From Latrodectus hesperus (taxonomy: Eukaryota; Arthropoda; Arachnida; Araneae; Theridiidae): DNA of 64,000 nucleotides. Positions 1 through 14,109 of the stretch are shown here, piece after piece. Every line of letters starts with the position of its first letter. Position 1 is the stretch's first letter. Location of the stretch: assembly GCA_037975125.1 (NCBI GenBank), contig CM075853.1, positions 56,074,091 to 56,138,090 on the forward strand, in the 5' to 3' direction. Position numbers and translations under genes: made by a program. The notes below the pieces were generated by a model. The model was given only the letters and a program-made list of their open reading frames with translations. It searched no databases and was not told the origin of the DNA.

Positions 1-870
1 ATTAATTTAGAATATCTCATATAGTTTCCAATCATGTTTTTTTTTTTCAAATTTCTTCTGTGTTAAATTAAAACATTGTTTTTTATTTACATATTTTATT
101 TGTATTACAGAAAGTATTTCATCATATATGTTTTTATATAATATAGTTTTAATTAAATTTTATAAACTAAAGTACTTCTAAAAATCATTTGGTTGTTTTA
201 TTCTATTGAAAAAAATTAAGGAAAATATTTTGAAAATTAGTAAAAAACATTTTTATCAAATAAATTTAAATCTAATTTACTAAGTTCTTAAGTGATTAAA
301 ATTCAAAATTTTTCCCAGAATATTCAACAGAAATGTGTAAAGAAAAAGAGATAATTTTGTAATATTTTGAATGAATTGTGAAATGAATAAAATATTTATG
401 ACCACAAGCAAAAGTTTTTAATTTTATAAACACCTTATTTATCATAGACCTAATATCATCTATAATAAATTAAATGAAAATTTTTTAATAATATGGAATA
501 TATATATATGTTTTAAAATGTGCATTCAGTTTGTGTGAAAGTTTATTTGAAAATTAAGAATTAGAAGTTACAAAATATCATAGAATAAGATATCCTTTGA
601 ACTATTTTTATCTTCAGAAATTTACAGCTATATAATTTAGAAATTAACAATTTATAAGAATTAATTACAAAAAAATAGATTCATTCTCTACATATTATTA
701 CATAATATTTTCTAATTTTCTATAATCGAATAAACTTGCTATATTTTCAAATAAATCCTTTATATTTGGTGCATATTTCTCTTACCTAGTAAAACATTTA
801 TCATTTCTAGAAAAAAAAATCATGTTATATTTTATATCCATCCTTCAATTAATAAAACTCTTTATTAAGT
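1..870. other. AT-rich flank, no feature seen
   Basis: Downstream of the probable poly(A) site. Only short AT-rich frames; no repeat family or exon recognised. Confidence 0.5.
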
Positions 871-885
871 TTCCGTTTATTTTAT

Positions 886-891
886 ATTAGA
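886..891 (-). terminator. Candidate poly(A) signal of the cystatin-like gene
   Basis: AATAAA on the minus strand, about 430 nt past the stop codon; a second copy lies at 871-876. They are the first such hexamers downstream. In DNA this AT-rich the motif is common, so this is only a candidate. Confidence 0.25.
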
Positions 892-1316
892 CTATTGAAG
901 ATATGTTGATACGTGTTTCTTATATTATTATATAATGTAGATATTTAGATGGTATCAGCAATGTGATATTTGTATGCACAGTTTTTAAAACTAATAAATA
1001 GTTCAATAAAGTTTACATTTTGAAGTCTTTAAAATTGAAATTTGGGTAATATATACCTTTTTCAATAGCAATTTTCTAAATTCTTTGCAATCGATACATC
1101 ATAATATGAAGTAATACATTTTCATGTAACATTTTCCTTTTTACAGATTGTTATGATGTGCACAGCCTACTACAGTGTATAAAGGTATTTTACAATAGAT
1201 TATTTGTCTTTAGATAGACATAAGCGCATTTTTTCTAAGAGCAGTACAACTGTACACACAACCTTGCTTCCTATGGTATAACAACTTTGAATAGCCTGCC
1301 AAAACAAATCACACGA

Positions 1317-1421
1317 TCAGTCTTGAAGCTCTTCTACTTGTAAACAAGTTGATCTCAAAAGGGTTTTGTCATCAGAGCCACCATGATCCCCTTCAGTTAC
1401 ATCAGCTTCACATATTTCAGG
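1317..1421 (-). CDS. Exon 3 (terminal) of the cystatin-like gene
   Basis: Last coding exon: 34 codons plus TGA at 1319-1317. On the minus strand it follows the acceptor CTCTTGTTTCAG|CCT in phase 0. The intron to exon 2 is 613 bp with GTAAGA at its start. It encodes two Cys residues, in EICEADVTE and LLRSTCLQ, separated by an acidic Gly-rich turn, and ends in an acidic tail. The two Cys on neighbouring strands match the C-terminal disulfide of type-2 cystatins. The Pro-Trp of the second inhibitory loop is absent and the loop is acidic instead. Known for the family: vertebrate type-2 cystatin genes also have three coding exons, with the first intron at or near QxVxG. Inferred: a cystatin-like fold, probably not a standard papain-family inhibitor. 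Confidence 0.8.
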   Translation of the reverse strand, partial: PEICEADVTEGDHGGSDDKTLLRSTCLQVEELQD

Positions 1422-2034
1422 CTGAAACAAGAGGCAATAATTTGTTGTTATTCATTAAACATAATTAGAGTATAAAAACATACGTAGTTTTTTCATTAAA
1501 TATATAATCCATGAAACTTTTACCACCAATTACCTCCTTAATAATTCTAACCAAATTGACGAACTAAAATGACGTTATATTAAAATTAACAATGATGTAA
1601 AGAGCACAGAAGCTTTAATAATCATCATCTAAATTCGACATTATAATATAAGAGGAATTCATGTTATAATCATTGTAAGATTAGACATCAAAAGAAATTA
1701 ACTGCTTTTCAGTGTGAATTATAAGTCTCTTTTTATTCTATGCACTTTTGGTCATAAGACAATGCCAAAATATATTTCTCCTCTTAACTTTGTCCTTCAA
1801 TAAATATATTTATAAATAAAATTCTGTTAGGGGGAGCAACTTTAAAAACGCGTGGGGAATAAATTAGCTGTGATGAATGCGGGTAGAAAAAACTTCCATA
1901 TTTTTCTTATAAGAAATAGAATATATATTTTTAAACAAAAACCATATTAATTTAGAAAATTCTTCCACACTCTTAAAGTTATGTACTTTAATAATTTATA
2001 AATAATTTCTGAATAAATTGTTAAAATATCTTAC

Positions 2035-2136
2035 ATGCATGTTGGTTATCGTAGAATTTTGTTGCAGACATTCTTCTTTGTTCTTCATCTGCGGCTGTAC
2101 TTTTAATGTGATGCTGTATTTAGTCGATTTTCCAGC
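2035..2136 (-). CDS. Exon 2 of the cystatin-like gene (34 codons)
   Basis: An internal exon of 102 bp, too short to stand out as an open frame. On the minus strand it follows a good acceptor (pyrimidine-rich run ending TTACAG|GCT) and ends at a consensus donor (CAT|GTAAGA). It is open only in the phase that matches exon 1 and exon 3, both phase 0. It encodes AGKSTKYSITLKVQP and then a basic stretch, a Cys (EEC) and an N-glycosylation sequon (NST). The AG that starts it completes a LAG with the last Leu of exon 1. This sits where cystatins carry the QxVxG hairpin, and the following YSITLKV resembles the next cystatin beta strand. The usual Gln and the first Val of QxVxG are not present. Phase agreement across three exons makes the exon very likely real. 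Confidence 0.8.
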
Positions 2137-3153
2137 CTGTAATGAAATGAAAAAATGATTGTAAGTAAAATAAAGTTATTAATCCATACATGAATACAAC
2201 TCGTCATCATTTTTATGTGCCTGAGAGTATCTTAATATTTTTTAATACATAATATGAAGGTTTAATAAGTTTATTAAGTATTTAACATGAAAATCTAATA
2301 CCTATACAAATAAATTCAGGAAACATTTATTTTATTACTTCGCAGTTTAATAGAAAGGTTGCTCCATAAACAATTCTCTAAATCTGAATGTAATCATTTT
2401 TGAATGTATTTAATTAAAAAATAATTACAATATATATTATATTTATTTTTAAATAACTCAAGTTTTTTTATTCAGATTTCGTAGATTTAATCAATGTTCT
2501 GGAATCATACTTCAAAATGTTTTCTGAAATATATCATAAAATAGATTTCGTCCACAAAGGGTTTCTTCAGGGATTTTCAAACTGTTTTAATTTTGTTTTA
2601 AAATTGAATGTTATTAAAATTCTTTAGTTTGTTTTTAAAGCCTTTTGTGTTACTTAAATAAAGTATATTTTTTATCAGCAATAAGTTCAGAATGTTTTAT
2701 TATGAAATTAGCAAACAATAAAGTACATCATATTTAAGGAAACTTATAAGTAATATTTTTTATTTAAGAAAGTTCATTTTTAGTTCCAACTATATGCAAA
2801 ACCTCATTTGATGACATACAATGAAATGAATTATTTAATAGACTTAAGTAAGTTGAATCAGGTGAATGAAAATACATTTCGAAATGCTAACTTTGAGAAT
2901 CGCTTTTCATCTTTACAAATATAATTGAAACTATTATTTAATAATTAGAGAATAACAATTTGCTTGGTTAAATAAAAGACGTTACGTTTATAGACTACAT
3001 TATTAGATTATAAAAAAAACTTTTCTCCAACAGAATAACTTAACAACTTAATGACAAGTTATAACTATTATTTGAACTTATAAAGTGTGTGTAGTGTTTT
3101 GAAAAGTTTATGTTTAATGGGAGAATTTCAAATCGTAACATTACTTGCTTAAA

Positions 3154-3328
<175 letters not shown>

Positions 3329-4007
3329 TTATAGAAAAGATTGCTTATTTTATTTTTTTCTGGTTAGATAGCTTCCTTATTCGTGGTTACGAATTTTAAC
3401 TTTACAGATTAGGAATATAATTCATTCAAAATATTATTAAAGTTTATTAATGAAATTAATTTGGCTTTTATATTGATTTTTGCTTGAAATATTTTATAAG
3501 GTATGAGTTTAAGAAAATCTAGTTAGCCAATGTTTAAATATCGTAACAGCAATTTGTACATAAAATGTATTTAAATAGTCAAGCCTTAATAACATCTTAA
3601 AATATAGAACATAGCTTTGTTTTTAACACCAGATAGTAGTATACAACAATTAATTAAAGTATCAGTTTACTTTTCCTGCAGATAAACCATTTAGTAATTG
3701 GAAAATGTTTTCCTTCTACACATCAAAACTGAAGTTTTATAATTTTTATTTTTAAATTCTTTTACTTAATTCAAAAATTATATAATCAACGAAAAGCATT
3801 CTTTTAGAAAGAAATAGCTTAAAAAATATATATAATTACGTAATTTACGTAATAGCTTTGATATATATATATAAATACATATTACTTTAAACTTATAATG
3901 AAGGATAGTGAATATAACATAATCATAATAATCATTTGTGTTTCGTGTAGCAAAATAGTACAATTTAAAGACCTCATAAATAGATGACATCAAATGGACT
4001 CTTATGA

Positions 4008-4304
4008 AAGACATTTACTTTCTCGTTTTATGAATTCCTTGATCCCAAAGCGCGACTGAAGACTTATTCCTATTTCCATCATAACATGTCAGAAATCAAA
4101 TGTTTAGAGAGATTTCAGGATAATGAAACTGCAGCATTAACCTACTTCCCAAATTTGATCGATCCAACAAGAATGAACTTTTATGCCTTCTATGAAATAA
4201 TTAATGCAAATGCCCATGATATAATCAAAGGCCTTTTAAAACATTGTGAAGGCTGTCACTTATATTTAAAAATATTGAGAAGAAGAATTACTGGTGCGTT
4301 TTGA
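4008..4304 (+). other. Protein-like open frame of unknown identity
   Basis: After a TGA at 4005-4007 the frame is open for 98 codons, with a Met at 4086 and a TGA at the end. In DNA with stops this frequent, this is longer than expected. Residue use is mixed (Cys, Pro, Asp, Glu, His) rather than the Lys/Asn/Ile/Phe bias of random AT-rich frames. Segments read as ordinary protein: EFLDPKARLKTYSYFHHNM, then DIIKGLLKHCEGCHLYL and a basic end. CTG|GTGCGT near 4294 could be a splice donor. I do not recognise the family. It could be an exon of a gene nested on the opposite strand, a retrocopy or a transposon fragment. Confidence 0.35.
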
Positions 4305-4820
4305 AATTAACATGATAATTATTGAAATTGTATTGCATTATTTTAGTAAATATATTAAGCAGATAATTATAGAATTTCTATAAAGTAAATTTAGATAACA
4401 TATGTCTATGTTAAGAAGAGATTATAAAATATTATGAAATTTAAAGGAATGCATTTTCTGTACAAATATATACATTAAAAATTGTCTTAAATGTAAATTA
4501 TTTTATTGCAATTGAATGTTTTGTAAATAAATTATTATGTGTATCAAAGTTTTAATATTTTAAAACATGGCATAAGTTCATGGTTTATGATTTATTTCAT
4601 ACCGAATATGGGTAAATATTCTTTTGAATATAGCATATTCATACGACATGTTGATTTAAATTTCATCATCAGTCATTAAGTAGACTGAAATAATATGCTC
4701 TAATATTTGGTAAAATTTTGATAGAATAAGCTTTAAAAATAGTTTCTTGTTTTAATTCGGGTAAAATTTAACATTCTTGGACTTATATTTCCATATAAAA
4801 AGCATCAATTTATAGTGTAT

Positions 4821-4835
4821 TATTAACATCAATGC

Positions 4836-4869
<34 letters not shown>

Positions 4870-4900
4870 TATTATTATTATTATTAACATCAAAGCTTAA
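4821..4900. repeat. (TA)n-(ATT)n compound microsatellite between direct repeats
   Basis: A (TA)n run at 4838-4866 followed by (ATT)n to about 4885. It is flanked by near-identical copies of a motif beginning TATTAACATCAA and ending GCTTAA (4821 and 4881). Confidence 0.8.
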
Positions 4901-7900
4901 AATTTTCGAAGATAAACTTTACCAAACATTTTTTAGTAAAAAAAATATAATTAATACCGCAGAAATTATATAAAACCATTAAAATGATCAATGAACAAAT
5001 ATTATTACATTTTTTTAGAAAAATATTTTTATTCATATTTATATCATGTGCATAATTGGGCTCATTTGCAAAAACATGTTAAAATTATTTTAACTTTCAT
5101 ACAGTCTGGATATCTCGTAAGGCAATGATAATAAATAGAAAAAATACTCAACAAAAATTAAATATATATTGTTGAAGTTTTGGGTTTTACAAAAATTTTG
5201 CAATTTAATAATCTTTAAATTATTAAAAGATCTTTTTGTATGTCACTTAATGAGAATATTATAAAGGGTTCTTCATTTTTGACTAGCTATTCAGTCCCTA
5301 ATTATGTTTTATGTTGAAGGAATTTTTATGCTTAAAATTAGTCACTTATGATTATCACACAGAAATAAGTGAAATTATTTGTCTTGTAAAACAGCTGAAA
5401 TTGAGAGAGCTTAGATGCACAAAATAAAATAGACTTAGAAATAAATTTTATTAAAATGTGAGAAAAGACGGGAATATTTTTTTGACAAATAATAACATTT
5501 GTTTAATTTGATCATTGAGAGAGTGGATAATTTTTAAGAAGAATTGTTAAAGTTAAAAAGTTCAGTCACGAAATTATCTCAACTACATAATATTTCTGTG
5601 CATGTTTATTTAAATTCACGTCACGAATGTTTTTAGCTATGTAATACATTAGTCATTAAACTGTGGAATCGTTTTACATAGAATTTCAAATGCGTTCCTT
5701 AGAAAAGACTCTGATTTATTTGGAAAGTATAAAACATGCAAGCATTTTCCACTTATTATGCTGTTACTGGACATGTGATTAAGAACTTTGTATTAAAATT
5801 ATTCTTAAGAAAACCCACAATTATCTACTAATCAAATAATGCTAATTACCAAAATATTTCAATATTTTGCATCACCTCATCTAATAGGGCTTTTCATATA
5901 AATCTATTTGTTGTCCATTTTAATTTCTCATTCGTTTCAGTATTGAGGATTCAGTTAAATAAACTTTATATGCTCTTTTTGGGTTAGATCCCATCAGGTA
6001 ATTTAAAATAAAATTTCTGTCTCATAAATATTTTGATGTGACTATCATTACTCATCTTTTTCTATGAAAATTAAATAACAGTTTTTATTATTATTGAGAA
6101 ATATGTAATTAATTATTTTTAAGCACTGATTACTAACTAAATATATTTTTTCTAAATAGAATTTTTCACAATTACTTAATTTTAGAATTTTAAACTTACA
6201 CATATATTATATGAAACTTTGGAATTCTATATAAATTATATTAAATGTTAAAAATAAACTAATATATGGAGATTGGTATCTTCAAAGTATAGGTAAATTT
6301 TAATAAATTTGAACATTTTGTTATTTAGTTTATTGTATAGTATTTATTCTCTGAAAAGAAACTGTTTCTTGATTAGAAACTTTATGTTGTAAACAAAAAC
6401 TATTTATTAATTTCGATGTTATTACAGCATAATGGGAAAGTGTACACTTAGATTATCATGTTTAATCATCGAACTACTATAATTTAATATTTTATTCTGT
6501 TTTCCTCCATAAGGTAACTTTGTAATAATTTCTCTTTTTTAAAAAAATACTGTTTGTCTATTTTGTATTAAACGTTGTAAAAAATTGTAAAAAAGTCTAT
6601 TTTGACTTAAAAAAACCTCTTTTAGTGAGGATTAGGTTTAAGATTTTTTCAATTAAATTTAATTTTTCCTAATGCTTCGTTTGTTTTAAGTTGCTTGTTT
6701 TAGGTTGTCCCTTATTATATGATATGATTGTGTCATTACCAAAGTAGTTCACATAGTTTATTTCAAAGAAAAATATTTTGATATGAATGTCTGTTGTAAG
6801 CGTGTTTTTCGACACTTTAAATAATCTTGTCCTAAAAGGATAGCAAGCAGTTAATACACATATATATTTATATACATATTCTGCAATAGTAATTTAGTAC
6901 CATATATAATTAAATACATATTTAATAAATTTATAAATTGTATCAAATTAAAGATTTATTTCTGTATTAAACACAAAAAATCGGAAAATTGAATTTAAGT
7001 ATTTATGTTTTACATGTTAGACCTTTTTTAATATAGATGTAATTGTGGTATAATTTTCATCATATTTTATTTTTTAAATCAAACATTTGCATAGTTATTT
7101 TTTCATATTGTAAAGCATTGCACCCTAATTTTATTATATCTTTTATTTTAGCCTTGATATTTACAAAGTAACAATCATTATAATATTTTTCTTTTTAAAT
7201 CAAAAAATACTTTTTAATAAGTATATTTTTCACACAGAAAACTTTAAAATAACATATTCCAATAATTCAATACTTTTCCAATTATAATATCCTAAAATGT
7301 ATCTGCCTCTTTTTAAAATACAAAAGTGGATAAAATTTATAAAGAAAAATGACATCAATCATATTATATATACTTGTCGCTATGAGAATTTACAGTTATT
7401 TTGTTCTTAATAATAAATAACAGTATATAGCAAATGAATATTTTCAAACATAACAAATTATATTTTAAAATTCTTCTTACAAAAATATCTCTATGTTTTA
7501 TGCTAGATTTTTTTTAAATTATTAGTAAAAATGATTGTTTTAAGTATAAGGATTGTTTATAACTTATAATGCTTAATTTTTATTGTCACATAAAAATAGA
7601 TTTTGTTTAGAATTTTTATTTAGCATAAAAATCCTTATTGCATGAACGTGCGTATATATAATTATTTGTGTGTATACAGTATTTGATGTTCAATGAATGT
7701 GTGATATGTGGTATATGTGAATACAATAATATGTGAAATTCAATGAACTTTTTTTCCAATAATTAAAATATTACAAAGAGACAGAAAGTTTACAATTGTT
7801 GTTAATTAAATACATGTCTACTGACATTATATTTCAAAATATATTTTATACACATTTTCATCAGGTAAGATTTTATTTAATTATTCCTAAATGATTATTT

Positions 7901-10900
7901 ATTTAAATAAAAAATTTATCATAATTTTCTAAGTTAAGAATGTAATACAAACTTGAAGGGAATATTACTTAAGTTTTACTGTAATGTAAAAATGGAAAAT
8001 AACACATTGTTAAATACTTTATTACTTCTAACCATATTAAACATACAACACAAATTACCAAATAAAAAAAACCGATCATATTCCCATATAACTTTCCAAA
8101 TACAATATATTTCAGCATACAACAATGTTTAAATTTATAAACGTTAAATTTATCAGATTTAAAAAAATTATAGAATTTGGATACTGTTTAGATGAAGATA
8201 AATTTATTTTACTGAGTTTTCACTTCTAAACTTTGTAAGAATATTTCAAAATATATCAAATTACTTGTTTTTATAATTATGAAATTTAATCATATGATTT
8301 TTCCTTAACGTGCAATTATAGTTTCAGCTAAGTTATTAGAAAATGTAAAACAAACCTTTTAAAATTTCTTATATCAAGTCTCTTGTAGATTTCTTTTTGT
8401 TATCATAAAAAAAACGTTACTTAAAATATTTCTTTATTTGAAGAAATCCAATATTCGTGATTTTTAAAGTACAAATGTTTCATCATATTTTTTAATTTAC
8501 TTATCTATTTCAATTAAATAATGTTTAAATGTTTTCCTTCTTTGAATCATTTCGTAAAAAATTGAGTTGATATGTATAAATTATTTTTTTATTTTAAACA
8601 CAATCAATGAAAAACTTTCATTAATGTTGATTTAACAAGTTATCAATGTTTATAAAATTTAACACTTTATTTCAAAACATGGAAGCAAAACGGTAAGTAA
8701 AAGCTCAGTTTTTATCTCTACAAAACAAAATAAAATGAAATGAAATTACATTTAAAAAATGTTACTAGGATATAGTGGTAAAGCATGTTATTTAAAAGAA
8801 CTTTATTTTTATCTAAATAGAAAAGGTACATTTTAGCATGAAAATCATAATTTTCATTACAAAATTGAAGCATCATATTCAAATTAAGCGAAATTAATAA
8901 TCCTTATATAATTGAAATATAAGCTCTTTAATATAGTGTCCGTATACAATTCTTTTACTTCATAAAATACTGATTCCTTTAAGCTTAACAATTAAAACTA
9001 ATTCCAAATTACAGCATACAAACAGCTTGAGATACGAATGAAATTATTGAAAGATTGAGTTGCAGATGTATTTCGAGACCAGAACATTTTGATCAATTAT
9101 TGTAATTTGATAGAGTCTTTCAATCATAAATTTATAAGTCAAACTTCACAGTATTTAGGAAGATGTTGATTATCAAAATTGCATACCAAAATTATTTCAA
9201 CTCATTCTACAAAACAAATTAATATTTATGAAAAATAATAGTCAAATGCACTTATCATATATTTGTCTTAAAATTAATTCAAAGCATTTGGAGATTGTAG
9301 CTAAAATTAATTATTCGAAAAGACGATTTATTTCTTGCTATGATACAAATACATCCATAAATTAAAATATCAGAAAACTAATAAGTTGTTTTGCTATTTT
9401 GGAAACCTTGTTTTTTCCTTTATTTCTGGATCTCTGCCACATTCTGCACTGCAATTCAAAATCTTATAACGCTGACCTACTTTATGCGAAATCTTATTTG
9501 CATTTCTTCAATGAAAGGTATTCATTCATTAAAAATACACAGAACAATAAATCAATATTTTTATTTTTAATAATTTAGTGCACTAGATGCGATTATGGTA
9601 TACCTTAAAACAATAAAATAACATTGTTTTACTTAAACAGAATGTTATTTATTATGATATTCCCAATTTGCACAATTAAATTGTTGAGATAGTAATACAA
9701 CTATGATAAAATCAAACTTTTTAAACATATTTTCAAATGTGTATTTTTCTCTCATTTATGTATAATTATACATAAAAATTATTATTTTGAGGATGTAAAT
9801 ATGAATTTTAGATAATTTTTCGTTATAACATGCTTAATTGTAGTTAGAAATAATCCATTGTACTTATTATGTTATGAGAATTTTTCACTGTATGTATGAA
9901 ATGTATTTCTTATAATATAGAATTGAATATTTAAAATATAAAGTGAATAATTTTATGCGAATAATAATATATAAGATCATGAAATGATGTATTACAAAAC
10001 TAATGTATCATGAACTATGACTTGTAATAGTGCATAAAATAATATAGTATTTTCAAAAACATTATTCTCTTGTACAAAAAGAGCCTGATTTTATTTAGAT
10101 GAATTAATTTTAAACTTAAATACATACACAATTAGGTAAAATGAAATCCTGAAAAAATAGTTCTTTTAAGTAATATCTTTACATTTAGCTGAAAATCAGG
10201 TATTTTATAATAAGTTAAATACTATCATAATCTATTTTATTGGCGGGTATGCGTAGAAAAATAAGAAATTCATGCAGAAAAAAACATACACTGATAAGTA
10301 TTTCCAGCCTGTTTTGTTATTATATTTGCAGATTTTTATGAATTACATATTAAAATATAAAAATTATGAAAAGTAAAATTATATTTATAAATTTTATTCG
10401 TAAAATCCAAATATAAAAAAATGAAAGAATGTTCATATATATACTAGACTTTAATAAAAAATTAATAAAATTGTAGTCATTTAAAATTATTTAACAAATA
10501 TTTGTAGATAATAATGAAAACAATCTAAAATAATTATTTTTATAGGAAAATTGGCATATGCGAAATCTTTCAAAATTGATAATTTGATTCCTGTTGCATG
10601 AATAGCCAAGAATTACAAAATAGCGTAATAATATAATACATACTCGTTAAATTCAAAAGCACTGTGATTTCGAACTACATTGAATTCTTAGATTCTAGCT
10701 AGTACTGTTTCCGCTCATGTGGTTCAAAGAGAAAAACAAAAATTTAATAAAATATATATTTGAATTTAATTTTAAGAATTAAATAATCGAAAGCTGGAAG
10801 CTCTTCTTTGAATTAGATCTTATCATACTAAATTTTTTATAACAGGAGAAAATCAATCAGCAAACACAAATCTTTATACGGCCCTTGATTTCTTATCTGT

Positions 10901-12639
10901 TCACAATTGATCAATTCGATTGACATGTATTCAAAAACTATTTGGTAAAAAATTAATTTATATATTATCTGAAAAGAAATTTGAATAGTTTAAGATTGTA
11001 AGATATATATTACAAATTGAAACTATTAACGATCTCTCTGCGTCTCAATGAAATGTGCAGATATTCGTATGTTAATAGGAGTTTATTGATATAAAATATT
11101 ATTATGTTGAAGCTTTATATGTAGTTTCTTTTATATGATTTATTGCTAATATATTACTATTATGAGAAATAAACTTTAAATGTATGCGAAATGTAAAATC
11201 ATTTTAATAGATTTATTTAATCTATTTAATAAGATTATTTATAATTTGCTTACTGTATTTTTATATTTTATGAAACATTAAGGGACTAATACATTATATA
11301 AAAATATTCTAGAAAATTCACATTCTCTATCTAATCTAGCTTTAATTTTTTTCATTATTATTCATTTTTAAACACTAACTGTTTTACAATTAATTCAATT
11401 AATTACCTGGCATTGGAATATTTTTAATTAACCAAATTAAATTCATTATATAAATATAGGCATAAAAGATATCAGAATTAATTTATAACATTAATACAAT
11501 AAATCATATGAATATATTATTGTTTAATTTGTATTAATATGTTATTTAAAATAAAATTATGATTTCACAAGAAAATATTATATTACTAAAAATTATTTTG
11601 CTTTAGAGAAATTTTATTAAATACTATAGTGAACTTTTGTAGTTTAGTCCTAAACTTTCTGCTGATCTCATATCAACTAAGAACATTTTCCGCCAAGCTA
11701 ATCAGTGAGCGTGAAGGATCTGTAATGGTTATTTGCTCTTGAAACTGCAGTTCTTGGAACACTATGTGAAATTACTACACGGTTCTCATGTTTCATGAAT
11801 ACGAAAACTATTACAAGGAAACTTTAAGCTAGGTCAAAATATTTTCTTGTGTTTATTCGAAACAACTTACGTAAATTTATAAATGAACAAACTACAAACT
11901 TTGCTGACACTACTTTGTTCGTTGTATTGACTTCAATTCCCATAAAATCAAAAATGATTAAATTTATTTTCATAAAGACTCTACTTCGAATACTGTAGTA
12001 GAAATAGAGTAAAAATTACAATTTTGATTGAAATTATTCAGAAATAATGTTTTAAATTTAAGTTTGATTAAAACAAGAGTTTTACACAAAAATAGTTACA
12101 AGCGAATTTATTCATCTTTAAAATTTTAGCGAATTTATATTTCTTTATTATGTTAAATATCCATACAGAAAAAGAGAAACGTATTTTTTTATTAATGCAC
12201 TGGAGAAAATTGCAGTTATAAATTATAAAAAATTAACATATTGAAAGTCTCCAATAAAATATTTAAACAAATTTAAATATTTATCAAAAATAATAAGTTT
12301 GGATTTACTAAACACACTGCTTGGACAAACTGTTAATTTGATAAAAAAATTATATATAATAAATAATTTTTAAAAATATTTTAGACATTTAACTGTTTCG
12401 CACGTTTTGTGAAACATTTTTAATGATATGTTTTTTTTATTTTATTTTAAACTTTTTAAGAAAATTCTGTATGAAAATGAGTAATTAATCATTTCATATG
12501 GAATATTTTAATTTTTTAGTTTAAAATATCAAATAACAACTTAAGAGATTAGGAAGAAGATCTAAAACGGATCTGTTTTTCTAAATTTTCATTTAAAATT
12601 AATTTGCACAGCTTATAACTTTAAAAAATAGTGTAAGAC

Positions 12640-13270
12640 ATTTATAAAACTGCGGCATTTGCAAATTGTTTCCCATGAAAAGTGATGAAGAGGGAAATAA
12701 ACACAATATTTTTCTCATTTTCGAATTTCACAATACGCAAATTTTGAGATTCACCATGAAGACCATGCTTTCGCAGCAGTGAATGAAATTTGGCCTTCAA
12801 ATGAATGTGATACAAAGCGGGGAAAAAATGATAGATATACAATAATGCGCTGTTTCGATAAGTTAGATGCCTCAATGAAGTTATTTAACATAACCCGAAG
12901 CTTGGATAGTTGTTGCTAGTTAAAGAGGGTCATATGTAATCCAAAAGAGCAGAAGCCATTTACGTTTCACATAGTGTGATTTCCAGAATCTGAAACCAAA
13001 TATTGAAGGCTGGAAATGTAGGCCAAAAATAAAGGCAAGTTCATAAATGTGCAAAAATGGCCAATGAAGACAGTTATTTGACTCTAACGGCTCAGAGACA
13101 TCAAATTATGAATGCGACTTTTCACCCAAAACAACTCACTCATTTACTGACACCAAGGTTTTCCGCGCGTGTTCTGAGGACATGGAATCAATAGTGCATG
13201 TTTGTGATATTCTAGGCAGACCACTTGACAGAAGACTACCAGCCTTCTAAGCTCTTCAAGAGCTTACCCA
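12640..13270. other. Unclassified less AT-rich island
   Basis: About 600 bp of clearly more complex sequence inside intron 1, including a 77-codon minus-strand frame at 12642-12875 and a CGCGCG at about 13163. No family is recognised. It may be an old transposon remnant or a regulatory region. Confidence 0.3.
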
Positions 13271-14060
13271 TTTATATTGAGGTGGAGTTAAGCATTTATA
13301 TTATTTCTATGTTTCAACATTTTTTTCCTATATTTCCTTAATGAGATCCATTGAATTAAAGTCAAGGGACTAATTTTGCTATTCTAAAACTATAATCTTT
13401 TTGTTCTAAGACAAATTTTACAACTTTTAACATGTTTCTGTTTATTATCATCTCAAAATCAGATTTTGTTTTGTTTACATATAAAATATGTATTTTTGTT
13501 ATCATAAATCAGCAGTTTATCTTCCAAAAGGATTTCATATTCATTATGACTCACACAACATTGATGTACGATGAAGACAACGAGCTGGCATGCTGATAAT
13601 GTAGTTGAATGTCATCTTTCTGCCATTTAGTTCGGTAAATCATAAATTTAAATCCACATAGGTCGTTTATATGGCTTAGAATTCGCTTTAAATTGTATTT
13701 ACTGGTTAAATTTATCTTCATGTGCAAAAAAGATCATTGAGCAACAAATCAACCTACTAACCGACCAGTTATGAGAAAGGGAATCTTTTGAAACCAGTAT
13801 TAGTAATTTTCCAGTGTTTTAATGACGAGACATGGGCCCAGATCTCCAGTATAATTCTCTTTGAAGGATTAATAAAATGCCAGCCTTCTCTATCAAATAC
13901 GATGAATTTTGATCTGCTGTTTCTAAGGGGAATTTCTTAATTTTTGGTACTTCCTATTATTTTATTATCAGCCAACTTAAATTAGTTCTTATTATTTTTT
14001 CCAAGAATAATAATTTTTATAGTAACTTGCGCACAATCCATAACATCCAAGCGATGTTCC

Positions 14061-14109
14061 ATTTGCTTTGAATTCGAGTAAATACAATTTACTTGAATTC
14101 AAAGCAAAT
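14061..14109. repeat. Near-perfect 22-bp hairpin
   Basis: Arms 14061-14082 and 14088-14109 are reverse complements with one mismatch, around a 5-nt loop (TACAA). Each arm contains GAATTC and TTTGC/GCAAA. Confidence 0.9.

Noticed and set aside
9755..9776. 22-bp perfect AT palindrome
   Set aside because: It is made almost entirely of A and T with no loop; such palindromes are expected by chance in this composition.
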